From contig NZ_CP016359.1 in the NCBI RefSeq assembly GCF_001951155.1, positions 310,001 through 374,000 on the forward strand: a stretch of 64,000 bases of DNA. Direction: 5' to 3'. The translations under genes and the position numbers were made by a program. This DNA comes from Christiangramia flava JLT2011 (lineage in GTDB: Bacteria; Bacteroidota; Bacteroidia; Flavobacteriales; Flavobacteriaceae). The notes beneath the pieces were generated by a model, which saw only the letters and a list, made by a program, of their open reading frames with translations, ran no database searches and was not told the DNA's origin. Positions 52,619 through 61,220 of this stretch are shown here, piece after piece. Within the stretch, counting starts at the first letter, position 1. The number at the start of each line of letters is the position of its first letter.

Positions 52619-54307
52619 TTATTTCGGAGCAGGAAAAACATTCGTTTCCTCTGCCATTTTTTGCCAGGCTGCATTCATTTCTTCAACTTTCTGAGGATTT
52701 TCCGCAGCCAGGTTATTCATTTCAGTTCGATCTTTCGCCAGATTATACAATTCCCAGTCTTCATTTCCACCTCGTCTAACGATCTTCCAGTCACCATCGC
52801 GAAAGGCTGCTGAGCCAAAATGCTCCCAGAATAATTGTCTGTTTTCAGGTTTCGTTTCTTTTTTCAAAGTCTCTACCATGGAAATCCCATATTCCGGGGT
52901 GATCTCATGACCATTAAATTCAGTTGGATATTCCGCGCCTGCCAGTTCAACAATGGTTGGCATCAGGTCGATAACATGAAATACATTGTCTCTTATTTCT
53001 CCCTTGTCCTTGATCTCCTTGGGCCATTGCGCGATGAATGGTGTGGTGATCCCTCCTTCATAAACCTGGGCTTTCCAGTACCGGAATGGCGCATTGAGCG
53101 TATTTGCCCAGACCGGACCTATACCCGAATAAACTGTTTCCGATCCCGGTAAATGATCAGCTTCTTTTTCAGTTGGATAGAATATCTCCTCACCACTTCT
53201 TGTACTACCAGGCCGATCAAAACCAGGGCCGTATCTGGAAGGCCTTTCTGAGCTCGCACCATTGTCAGATAAAAAGAAGATTACCGTATTATCATATTCT
53301 CCGGTTCGTTTCAGTTCTGCTATTAAATCACCAATCGTTCTATCCAGACGATCCACCATTGCTGCATGTACAGCCATAGCCTGAGTATCCCACTTCTGGT
53401 GTTCATTTTTATCCCAATCCTGATCCTCAAACATAAATTCTGAAAGTTGTGCGATATCACCTTTCAGAATTCCTTTATCTATCAAATTTTGATACCGTTC
53501 CTGCCGAATCTTTCTCCAGCCTTCGGTATAAGTGTCCTGGTATTTTTCAATCAGATCTTCCGGAGCCATCAATGGCCAATGTGGCGCGCAATGGGCTACA
53601 TACAAAAAGAACGGTTCTTTATTTCTTGAAAAATCTTCGATATAAGCAACCGCGGTATCTCCGATAGCATCAGTATAATAAAAATCATCTGGCACTTCCT
53701 TGACCTGTTCCGTGCCATTGACCAGCGCAAAAGGATCAAAATAATCGACCACTCCCCAAATGTTTCCGTAGAATTTATCAAAACCACGAGCCGTTGGGTA
53801 TGAATCAAGGTCTGAAAACTCTCCGTAATTTTCCTGATGGCTTAACCACTTCAGTTGTTTTTCCTTTTCCAGTTCATTGGTTTCAGAAACATGCCATTTT
53901 CCTACCATTCCCGTTTGATAGCCTGCCTGACCTAAAACCTCGGCTATGGTCACCGTATTTTCAGTAAGACTTCCACGGTAACCTGGCAATCCCATATCCA
54001 TGGTCATGCGGCCGATCCCGGCTTTATGAGGATACTGCCCGGTGAGCAAAGCTGCTCGTGAAGGACAGCACCTGGATGTATTATAAAATGAGTTGAAGCG
54101 TAGTCCATTTTGTGCGATAGCATTCAGGTTTGGTGTATCAATTTCACCTCCATAGCAGCCAAGGTCAGAAAAACCAAGATCATCGGCCATGATCAGGACG
54201 ATGTTCGGGCGTTCATCAACCTCCTTATTTTTTACGCCGCAGCCCGCAATTAAAGTCACGAACCAGCTTAAAACTATAACTCGAAAAACCTGAAAAAAAT
54301 TTGTCAT
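52619..54307 (-). CDS. Type I (formylglycine) sulfatase, lipoprotein
   Basis: I start this 562-residue protein at the ATG at 54307, which overlaps the GH127 stop as ATGA. An upstream ATG at 54322 adds five residues. The leader ends at a lipobox (LIAGC, Cys23). The metal-binding ADDLG (41-45) and the maturation motif CCPSR place the formylglycine Cys at residue 80, consistent with CxPSR. Later blocks include GKWHVSE, HCAPHWP and FLSDNGASS, as in arylsulfatase-like enzymes (family S1). It should remove sulfate esters from a glycan outside the cell or in the periplasm. A separate sulfatase-maturating enzyme is needed and is not in the window. Confidence 0.93.
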   Translation of the reverse strand: MTNFFQVFRVIVLSWFVTLIAGCGVKNKEVDERPNIVLIMADDLGFSDLGCYGGEIDTPNLNAIAQNGLRFNSFYNTSRCCPSRAALLTGQYPHKAGIGRMTMDMGLPGYRGSLTENTVTIAEVLGQAGYQTGMVGKWHVSETNELEKEKQLKWLSHQENYGEFSDLDSYPTARGFDKFYGNIWGVVDYFDPFALVNGTEQVKEVPDDFYYTDAIGDTAVAYIEDFSRNKEPFFLYVAHCAPHWPLMAPEDLIEKYQDTYTEGWRKIRQERYQNLIDKGILKGDIAQLSEFMFEDQDWDKNEHQKWDTQAMAVHAAMVDRLDRTIGDLIAELKRTGEYDNTVIFFLSDNGASSERPSRYGPGFDRPGSTRSGEEIFYPTEKEADHLPGSETVYSGIGPVWANTLNAPFRYWKAQVYEGGITTPFIAQWPKEIKDKGEIRDNVFHVIDLMPTIVELAGAEYPTEFNGHEITPEYGISMVETLKKETKPENRQLFWEHFGSAAFRDGDWKIVRRGGNEDWELYNLAKDRTEMNNLAAENPQKVEEMNAAWQKMAEETNVFPAPK

Positions 54308-56475
54308 TCCGTTTGTTTCCATTCGTTTGCATTTTCACCTTCGCCAATAACCGGGAAACTGCTTATTCTTAATCTGGCCGCTCCCATCGGGATCAGCTCT
54401 ACGGTTTCAGTTTCTTCGGAAGATTTCACAGGGCTCTCCTGTAATTCTCCGGCCAATCCATATTGATCGATCGTCCATTGCGGAATTTGCTTTGCTTTGG
54501 CTTTCAGTACAATTGGTGTAGTTTCCGGCGTAAATGGAAAATCGTTTTCCGGCCAGTCTCTTTCTTCAATTGTAAAAGAGTTTGTTACGTCGTCTTCAAG
54601 CAGCAAACCATAATTCCAGTCGGTTGTTGGATGAATTTCATAAGATGGCCATTTTTTAGTATCCGCACCTTCCTGCCATTTGGAATCCCAAACAGCCGTT
54701 TCATCGCTTTGTTTTTTTGTGTATTCCTCCCCAATTTTCAGAGAAAAGCTTAGCGGACCATAATTTACACTAACGCTATTATGGTTATTCTCCCACTTTT
54801 TCATTTCCAGTTTCTTCGGAAGGTCCAAAGTCACGACATCTCCATTTTGCCAGTTTCGATCAATCCTTACATATTTTCCTGCTTCGGGAGCTGTTTCAGT
54901 TTTTGTACCGTTGATACTTACAGAAGCTTCCTGAGCCCAAGATGGAATCCTGAAATACAATGGGAAAGCAGTCCCTTTTTCCGAAGTGGAAATACTGAAT
55001 TTTATCGCCTGCTCAAAAGGATAGTGAGTTTCCGTAGAAATTTCAACCTCCTGCCCGTCTGCAACTTTCGCCGAAACAGTGGAAGGTCCGTAAATAACAG
55101 CTGCCAGACCGTTATCTGGCGTTGCCATCCAAAGATTTTCTACCATATATGGCCAGCCCTGACCATGATTATGCTGGCAGCAACGGGAACTGAAAGGGTT
55201 CATCATTAAGAAAGGACCATCGTTCATAATTCCCGGACGATGATTTTGATCGTCATTCAACACCATATTCGGACTGGTGATATAGCGCAAGGATTTCATA
55301 TCTGGCATCATGGTAGCCGGGAACGTATTAAAGGCAACCTCTTCTGTGTGATCTGCCCAGAAAGTATCGCCTGTTATGCGCAGTAAGCTCTCGTTGGAGT
55401 TCATTTGCTCCACCACACCACAGGTTTCAATTCCCTGGCGTGGATCGTCATAACCAGGACGGGCATTTTCATCGGCGCCATACATTCCGCCGGGCACCTG
55501 CCCAAAATGTTCTCTTACGATCTTGAAATTATCATAGGTTGCCTTCAGATCCTTCTCATCATGGCTTAGCTGGTAATACTGCGCCGGCTCACGAAAAGCC
55601 TGTGCCACATTCACATTATGCCAGTCGATCAAATTGGAATACCATCCAGGGTAATCCATATTATCCCGCGTTTCCTTCCAGTTATGGATGTCATCTATGG
55701 AATTATCTCTTTTAGACCAATTAGACGTATTACGGTGGATCTTCTCCATCAATTCCAGCAGGAATTCATCACCGGTACGATTGTACAACCAGACAACGCT
55801 ATGCAGGTTGTCACCACCACGAACCTTCTGCCAGTAATGGCTTCCAGATAAAAATTCTTCGTCTGGAACATTATTCTGAAATTTAAAATAATTGGTCATC
55901 AGGTCTATCACCCGATCGTCTCCGGAGTATTCGTAATACGACTGAAGGCAATATAACATGATCATGTTTGCCCAAAAATCCTGTGTGCCATCCTCACCCA
56001 AACGCTCGGGACCAAAATTTCCATCCTCACGCTGACTCGCAATGGCAGCTTCGATCCATTTCTCGGTTTCGGTGATCATTTTTTCATCACCCAGAATATA
56101 GGCGGTGTTCCCATAGCCCTTCAGCCAATATGGAACCTCCTCCCAGCCCCAGAAACCTTTACCATCCTCGGCCAGCCATGCATTATCTTTTTCCTGTAAC
56201 CACGCACTGATCTCTCCGAGATTCCCCATTAAACCATTGGCCTGCCTTTTCATCATTTCCTTTAACCAGCCATTTGGTTTGACTGCTCCAACAGGAAGTT
56301 TGATAAGCACGCTTGATGCGAGTGGTTTTTGATTAGAAACGTAATTGGTATTCGTCGCGCTGGTATCAGGAATTTTTGCAATACTTAGTGTTTGTTCCTG
56401 TTTCTTTTCAGAATTACAGGAAAGACAGACTATCGCGATAAAAATGCTTATCCAGCTGGTTAATTTTGACATCAT
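54304..56475 (-). CDS. GH127-like (DUF1680) glycosidase, lipoprotein
   Basis: This 723-residue protein has a lipoprotein leader (ISIFIAIVCLSC, Cys20). The large (alpha/alpha)6 barrel carries Glu350, Cys352 (ETCGVVE) and the pair Cys432-Cys433 (SRCCQHNH). This is the Glu-Cys-CysCys arrangement that binds zinc and supplies the cysteine nucleophile in beta-L-arabinofuranosidases of GH127. The catalytic set is therefore complete. The CCQHNHGQGW block differs from the best-studied members, so the sugar could differ from L-arabinofuranose. The C terminus has two beta domains. It is 15 bp after the DUF4965 gene and overlaps the sulfatase start by 4 bp. Confidence 0.85.
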   Translation of the reverse strand: MMSKLTSWISIFIAIVCLSCNSEKKQEQTLSIAKIPDTSATNTNYVSNQKPLASSVLIKLPVGAVKPNGWLKEMMKRQANGLMGNLGEISAWLQEKDNAWLAEDGKGFWGWEEVPYWLKGYGNTAYILGDEKMITETEKWIEAAIASQREDGNFGPERLGEDGTQDFWANMIMLYCLQSYYEYSGDDRVIDLMTNYFKFQNNVPDEEFLSGSHYWQKVRGGDNLHSVVWLYNRTGDEFLLELMEKIHRNTSNWSKRDNSIDDIHNWKETRDNMDYPGWYSNLIDWHNVNVAQAFREPAQYYQLSHDEKDLKATYDNFKIVREHFGQVPGGMYGADENARPGYDDPRQGIETCGVVEQMNSNESLLRITGDTFWADHTEEVAFNTFPATMMPDMKSLRYITSPNMVLNDDQNHRPGIMNDGPFLMMNPFSSRCCQHNHGQGWPYMVENLWMATPDNGLAAVIYGPSTVSAKVADGQEVEISTETHYPFEQAIKFSISTSEKGTAFPLYFRIPSWAQEASVSINGTKTETAPEAGKYVRIDRNWQNGDVVTLDLPKKLEMKKWENNHNSVSVNYGPLSFSLKIGEEYTKKQSDETAVWDSKWQEGADTKKWPSYEIHPTTDWNYGLLLEDDVTNSFTIEERDWPENDFPFTPETTPIVLKAKAKQIPQWTIDQYGLAGELQESPVKSSEETETVELIPMGAARLRISSFPVIGEGENANEWKQTE

Positions 56476-56490
56476 CTATTTTTTAAGAAT

Positions 56491-58932
56491 TTACTCCCAC
56501 TCGTCACGTAGCAGCTTAATAAAGTACCCTCCGATCACACTTCTAGCCTGGAAACCACGCTGATCACCACTGGTCGTAAAATGCCAGTCACTCATAGGAA
56601 CTCTATTCTTGGTTTCGGTCGCAAATTCATATACCGGATCGGCAAATTTTTCAAAAGTCGCCTGGTCATCGGCCATGGTGGCCGTCCATAGAATCCAGTC
56701 AGATTTTGTGTAATCTGCACGGTTATCTAATGGCAGACCGTACTGGTTTTGCTTGGTGTCGTAGAATTTCAACTCTGTATCAAAAACTTCCTGAGGGAAG
56801 ATTTCCAGGTCTAAAACTTTATCCCAAACCAAGTTGTATTTCTGGCTCCAGGTATTTTTATCATTATAAGTCAACGCATAGTGATCACCGGCATCTGCCA
56901 GTTCCATCCATTCTTTCGCCATTTCTTTAGCTTTCTGCGTGTATTCTTCAGCCACATCGTCTTTTCCAAGCTGCTTGGCAACATAACCGTAACCACCTAC
57001 ACCTACAATTGCTTTAGCAGCGAGGTTTGCATTTCTTGCCAGGTGACCGGAAAAATCATCGGTAGATAACTGATTCGCAGGATCCAGTCCGGCTTCAGTT
57101 AAGTAATTAGCCCATACGGTTAACGATTCCCAGTGCTTTTTGGCATAATCGGCATTCCCTTCAGCTTTAGTGATTGCTGCTGCCAATACCACCATATTAC
57201 CCGATTCTTCTACCGGCATATCTTCACCATAAGTTTGCCCGGTTGCGATTGGATAAGTTCCAAGGTCATGTGCCGGGAAAGGCTTTTTCCATTTTCCGCT
57301 TTCAGAATAATAGAAAATCCCGTTCATCATTCCCTTTAAAAGATCTGGATTGTATAACAAATACATCGGTGCCGATGGATAGGTAATATCTACCGTATTG
57401 ATCGACCCGTTACTGAAGTTTTCCTTGGACATGAACAAGATCTCACCATCAGGACTTTTGGTCAGTTTATGTGCAGCAATACTTTGTCTATAGGCAATTT
57501 CAAGTATCTTGGCATATTCCTCTCCGCCTGCTTCCACGCCGTCTTCATGCAGTTCCTCATTGAAGTCTTCACATTTTTCAATTACTTCATCATATTCAGC
57601 ATAGGCTTTTTCCAGTTCGTTCTGGATCGAATTGGTCCCATCTAAATTCCACCAGGGTCTTAATTGGTTTCCGAAATAATTGATAGAATAAATATCGTCG
57701 TAACCCAGCATGATCAAATGTTCCTTTTCTTCGGAAAGTTTTTCAGCTGGGAAAATGGTATTCAGCATCAGGCTCTTTCCATCTCTTACGGAAGCGCTCA
57801 TGGAATTGCTCATGAATTCTTTGGAAGCATCAGTTCCTTTGGTGATATTTTGTTTTGCGTTGGCATCTTTCGCCACAGCCACATACATGTAACCCCAGTC
57901 AATTCTCAGGTTATCACCTTTCTTTTCCAGAATTGGCTGTTCTTTGGTTCCCGCTTTCAAAAAATTCAATGCTGAAGTCGAGCCAGATTCTGTTTCCATT
58001 AACTGGCTTCTTTCATTAGAAGCGATCAGGGAAGAAGCTCCAAAATAAACCTGAACATCATGGATCTGGCCATCATTTGGTTTTGTCTTTACAGAAATAT
58101 AGGAAACCGGTCTGGCCAGTAGATCCAGGTCATCCATTAAAAGCGGGGATGTAAACGTCAAATTTACATCTACGCCACCGGCAGTAAGCATATATTTTGT
58201 CTGAGTCGCGGTGAAATCCAGGCCAGTCTGCTCGGCAAGTTCTACCTGAGTTTTAGGCTTTTTTACTTCAACAATTCCGGCATCCAGAAATCTTCCGCCG
58301 GCTGTATTTTTAATATGGATAGCCAGGATATTATCCTTCTTCTTAAGTTTCGATTTTACTTCCTCAGAAATTGGGAAATAATCGTACTGGTCATTCCAGC
58401 CAGTCTTTTCCAGGATTTTCTCCCCGTTTAGATAAACCACAATATTATCATCATGATGAAGCTTTAAAAACACGTCATCAAAATTGCTGTTTTTCAGGTC
58501 GAACTTTCGGCGAACCCAAAGATCTTCGCTTTCCCATTTCGTTACATAATCATGCTCATCTCCAAATGGCGCTTTGGTACTTTTCCAGTTAGAATCATCA
58601 AAATCGGCCTTCTGCCAGCCTGATTTTGGTTCATCTTCCGTAGCCATTACCGTATACTCTCCGGCATCTGCTGCGGAAAGTACATCTACATAATTTTTAG
58701 GTTCATTCCCCAGGAAACGATAAACTTTTCCGTCGACCTTTATCAACCCCACGAGGCTCTGATCGGTACCCGTCCAGTGAACGGTAGACTGCTCATTGAT
58801 CTTATCACCAAAAGACCAGATACTGAAGTTCGGGTCGTGAGTAACTAAGGGATAAGCCGGCGCCTGCCTTTGCTGGGCCGTGAGTATTCCCGAAAATATG
58901 ATCGCGGTTATGAAAACTAATTTCTTTATCAT
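56491..58932 (-). CDS. DUF4965/glutaminase A-like multidomain protein with an inserted beta-sandwich
   Basis: This 813-residue protein has a signal peptide (to GILTAQQR). The order looks like DUF4964 (PLVTHDPNFSIWSFGDKIN), then an inserted beta-sandwich at about 95-230. The insert resembles the GH2 sugar-binding domain, with WQKADFDDSNWK, LWVRRKFDL and VYLNGEKILEK. DUF5127, DUF4965 and an alpha/alpha barrel of DUF1793 type follow, with YDEVIEKCEDFNEEL and DNRADYTKSDWILWTA. Proteins of this set are labelled glutaminase A after a fungal enzyme, but they are frequent in PULs, where a glycosidase role is suspected. I cannot name a substrate. It lies 8 bp from GalM. Confidence 0.75.
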   Translation of the reverse strand: MIKKLVFITAIIFSGILTAQQRQAPAYPLVTHDPNFSIWSFGDKINEQSTVHWTGTDQSLVGLIKVDGKVYRFLGNEPKNYVDVLSAADAGEYTVMATEDEPKSGWQKADFDDSNWKSTKAPFGDEHDYVTKWESEDLWVRRKFDLKNSNFDDVFLKLHHDDNIVVYLNGEKILEKTGWNDQYDYFPISEEVKSKLKKKDNILAIHIKNTAGGRFLDAGIVEVKKPKTQVELAEQTGLDFTATQTKYMLTAGGVDVNLTFTSPLLMDDLDLLARPVSYISVKTKPNDGQIHDVQVYFGASSLIASNERSQLMETESGSTSALNFLKAGTKEQPILEKKGDNLRIDWGYMYVAVAKDANAKQNITKGTDASKEFMSNSMSASVRDGKSLMLNTIFPAEKLSEEKEHLIMLGYDDIYSINYFGNQLRPWWNLDGTNSIQNELEKAYAEYDEVIEKCEDFNEELHEDGVEAGGEEYAKILEIAYRQSIAAHKLTKSPDGEILFMSKENFSNGSINTVDITYPSAPMYLLYNPDLLKGMMNGIFYYSESGKWKKPFPAHDLGTYPIATGQTYGEDMPVEESGNMVVLAAAITKAEGNADYAKKHWESLTVWANYLTEAGLDPANQLSTDDFSGHLARNANLAAKAIVGVGGYGYVAKQLGKDDVAEEYTQKAKEMAKEWMELADAGDHYALTYNDKNTWSQKYNLVWDKVLDLEIFPQEVFDTELKFYDTKQNQYGLPLDNRADYTKSDWILWTATMADDQATFEKFADPVYEFATETKNRVPMSDWHFTTSGDQRGFQARSVIGGYFIKLLRDEWE

Positions 58933-58940
58933 GGGTGTTT

Positions 58941-60122
58941 TTATTGATTCGTGGTTGAAAATTTATATTCTGAAACGGTGTGATAGGTGTCACCTGGCTC
59001 CAGTGTGATCTGCGGAAATTCAGGTTGATTCGGTGCGTCTGGAAAGTGTTGTGTTTCCATGGCAAAAGCCGTACGATATTCATCTTTAGCACCAGATTTG
59101 AACGTATTCTTCGACTGCATGAAATTTCCGCTATAGAACTGAAGTCCCGGTTCCTGCGTGAAAATATCCATCACGATTCCAGATTGATCGCCTGTAACGG
59201 TCGCAGCTTTATTCAGATCACCGGTCTGAGCTTCGGTAAGCACGAAATTGTGATCGTAACCTCCTCCATTTTTAAGTTGTTCATTATCCGTTTCAATTCG
59301 CTCACCAATGGTGTGCGGTTGTGTAAAATCGAAAGGAGTACCTGCCACTTCCTTTAATTCTCCGGAAGGGATCAAACCACCATCAACCGGCGTGAATTTA
59401 TCAGCCTCAATCTGCACTTCATGCTGAAGAATGCTTCCGCTTCCCTCACCATTTAAATTGAAAAAGGCGTGATTGGTCAGATTTACCGGAGTGGCTTTAT
59501 CTGTCGTTGCTTCATATTCCATCATCACGGAGCGATCTGAGGTCAATGAGTAAGTAACCGTGACATCGAGGTTTCCCGGAAAGCCCTCTTCCATATCTGG
59601 CGATTTATAATGAAGCACCAGGGTGCTGTCATTTCGCTTTTCACCATCCCAAACCACATACTGGAAACCTTTTTTTCCGCCGTGTAAAGTATTCCCGTTA
59701 TTGTTCTGCGGAATTGTATATTCTTCCCCATTCAATTTGAATTTACCTTTTGCGATACGATTTCCCACACGACCTATGGTAGCTCCAAAATAGGGTTCAG
59801 TGGCATTGGCGAAACCTTCTGCACTGTTCATCCCTACAACAACATCTGTCATTTTTCCGTTTTTATCCGGAACCCAAAGACCAACGAGACGGCCTCCATA
59901 ATTGGTAAAAGCTGCTTTAATACTGTCATTTTTCAGCCAGTACAAACTCACTTTTTTATCGTCGATAAGCGTATCAAAATCTTTTGCCTGCAGTTCCATT
60001 TCTGAAACGGCGGTAGAGTCTACTTTGGTAGATTCGGCTGTATCCTCCTTCTTGTCATCTTTACAGGAAGTAAAGGAAATCATGGTCGCTAGCGCTAATG
60101 CCGACAGGTATTTAATTTTCAT
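58941..60122 (-). CDS. galM: Aldose 1-epimerase (mutarotase), lipoprotein
   Basis: This 393-residue protein has a lipoprotein leader (LATMISFTSC) and an acidic linker of about 25 residues before the GalM fold. Catalytic positions are visible: His in GNTLHGG and in VNLTNHAFFNL, and the Glu of EPGLQFYSG near the C terminus. It interconverts the alpha and beta anomers of free aldoses. An exported, membrane-anchored mutarotase helps when inverting glycosidases (GH43, GH92, GH125) release one anomer and the importer prefers the other. Its start overlaps the GH43 stop by 11 bp. Confidence 0.92.
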   Translation of the reverse strand: MKIKYLSALALATMISFTSCKDDKKEDTAESTKVDSTAVSEMELQAKDFDTLIDDKKVSLYWLKNDSIKAAFTNYGGRLVGLWVPDKNGKMTDVVVGMNSAEGFANATEPYFGATIGRVGNRIAKGKFKLNGEEYTIPQNNNGNTLHGGKKGFQYVVWDGEKRNDSTLVLHYKSPDMEEGFPGNLDVTVTYSLTSDRSVMMEYEATTDKATPVNLTNHAFFNLNGEGSGSILQHEVQIEADKFTPVDGGLIPSGELKEVAGTPFDFTQPHTIGERIETDNEQLKNGGGYDHNFVLTEAQTGDLNKAATVTGDQSGIVMDIFTQEPGLQFYSGNFMQSKNTFKSGAKDEYRTAFAMETQHFPDAPNQPEFPQITLEPGDTYHTVSEYKFSTTNQ

Positions 60123-61212
60123 TTTCAGTATTTTTTATTTCGCTGGTGCCGGAAGGCAATTCCAGTTCGGTTCCCGGGGCTACCGGAGTTCCAAAATCTG
60201 GAGTACCATCTGCATTCCATGTTATTTTTTGCATTCTTGGAGAGCGATTTCCACCACAACCGTCTCCCGAATTCGGATTGGCGTGGTACAAGATCCAGTC
60301 TTCTGTTCCATCTGGTGATTTAAAAAACGAGTTATGACCAGGGCCATAGACGCCATTTTCAGGAGATTGTGAAAAATAAGGTTCAGGATCTTTTTCCCAG
60401 TTTTCGGCATCCAGAAGATCATCGCCAGTTAACTTAAGCAATCCCAAACTGTAATTATCGGTCCAGCAACCGCTGGCCGAAAATACAATGAACAAGTTGT
60501 CTCCATGTTCCAAAAACTGCGGACCTTCATTTACCAAAACTTCCGGGCCATTTCCATAATTTCGTTCCCAATCAAAAGTCGGAGAAGAAATTTTGATTCT
60601 TTTTCCTTCGATCGTATAGGGGTTTGACATCTTCGCGATGAAAATATCCTGGCGACCATTCTCATCACCTTCCCAACCCGACCAGATCATGTAAAGCTGA
60701 TCCTGAAATTCATAGATATCGGCATCAATCGCCCATTTGTCTGATGGTGCAGCGACTTTTCCCTTGAATTCCCATTCTCCGGTCATAGGATCTTCCGAAG
60801 AATTTTCGAGTACATACATACGGTGATTCTGATTGTCGCCATCATCAGCCGCGAAATACATATACCACTTCCCCTCCAGGAACTGAACCTGAGGTGCCCA
60901 GATATTTCGGGAATACATGGTATTTTCTGGCGGTGTCCAGATCACTTTCATTTCGGCATTACCAATTTCTGAAAGGTCTTTTGTTTTCCAGATCGCCAGC
61001 TTGTTGCCTAACGTATTGGTGTAATAATAATAGCCGTCTTTATACCAGCTGTACGGATCGGCTCCTGAAGATTTCAGCGGATTCGTAAAAGTGGTTTTTT
61101 CTGAAACTTTCGGTGTATTCTCATTAACAGCAACATCGCTGTTGCCATCCTTACAGGATACAACAGCGAGTGCCCCTAACAAAACAATTTTCGTTACAAT
61201 TCCTTTACTCAT
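60112..61212 (-). CDS. GH43 glycosidase, lipoprotein (arabinofuranosidase-like)
   Basis: This 366-residue protein has a lipoprotein leader (LLGALAVVSC, Cys20). The single beta-propeller holds Asp52 (GADPYS), Asp163 (WAIDADIY) and Glu229 (VNEGPQF), the base, modulator and acid of GH43. WYKDGYYYYT and IWAPQVQFLEGKWYMYF are typical blade sequences. With GH127 two genes on, an arabinose-containing side chain is a sensible inference. It differs well beyond the catalytic blocks from the GH43 at 19849, which is not a lipoprotein. It is 8 bp after GH2. Confidence 0.88.
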   Translation of the reverse strand: MSKGIVTKIVLLGALAVVSCKDGNSDVAVNENTPKVSEKTTFTNPLKSSGADPYSWYKDGYYYYTNTLGNKLAIWKTKDLSEIGNAEMKVIWTPPENTMYSRNIWAPQVQFLEGKWYMYFAADDGDNQNHRMYVLENSSEDPMTGEWEFKGKVAAPSDKWAIDADIYEFQDQLYMIWSGWEGDENGRQDIFIAKMSNPYTIEGKRIKISSPTFDWERNYGNGPEVLVNEGPQFLEHGDNLFIVFSASGCWTDNYSLGLLKLTGDDLLDAENWEKDPEPYFSQSPENGVYGPGHNSFFKSPDGTEDWILYHANPNSGDGCGGNRSPRMQKITWNADGTPDFGTPVAPGTELELPSGTSEIKNTENEN

Positions 61213-61220
61213 CTTTCAAC

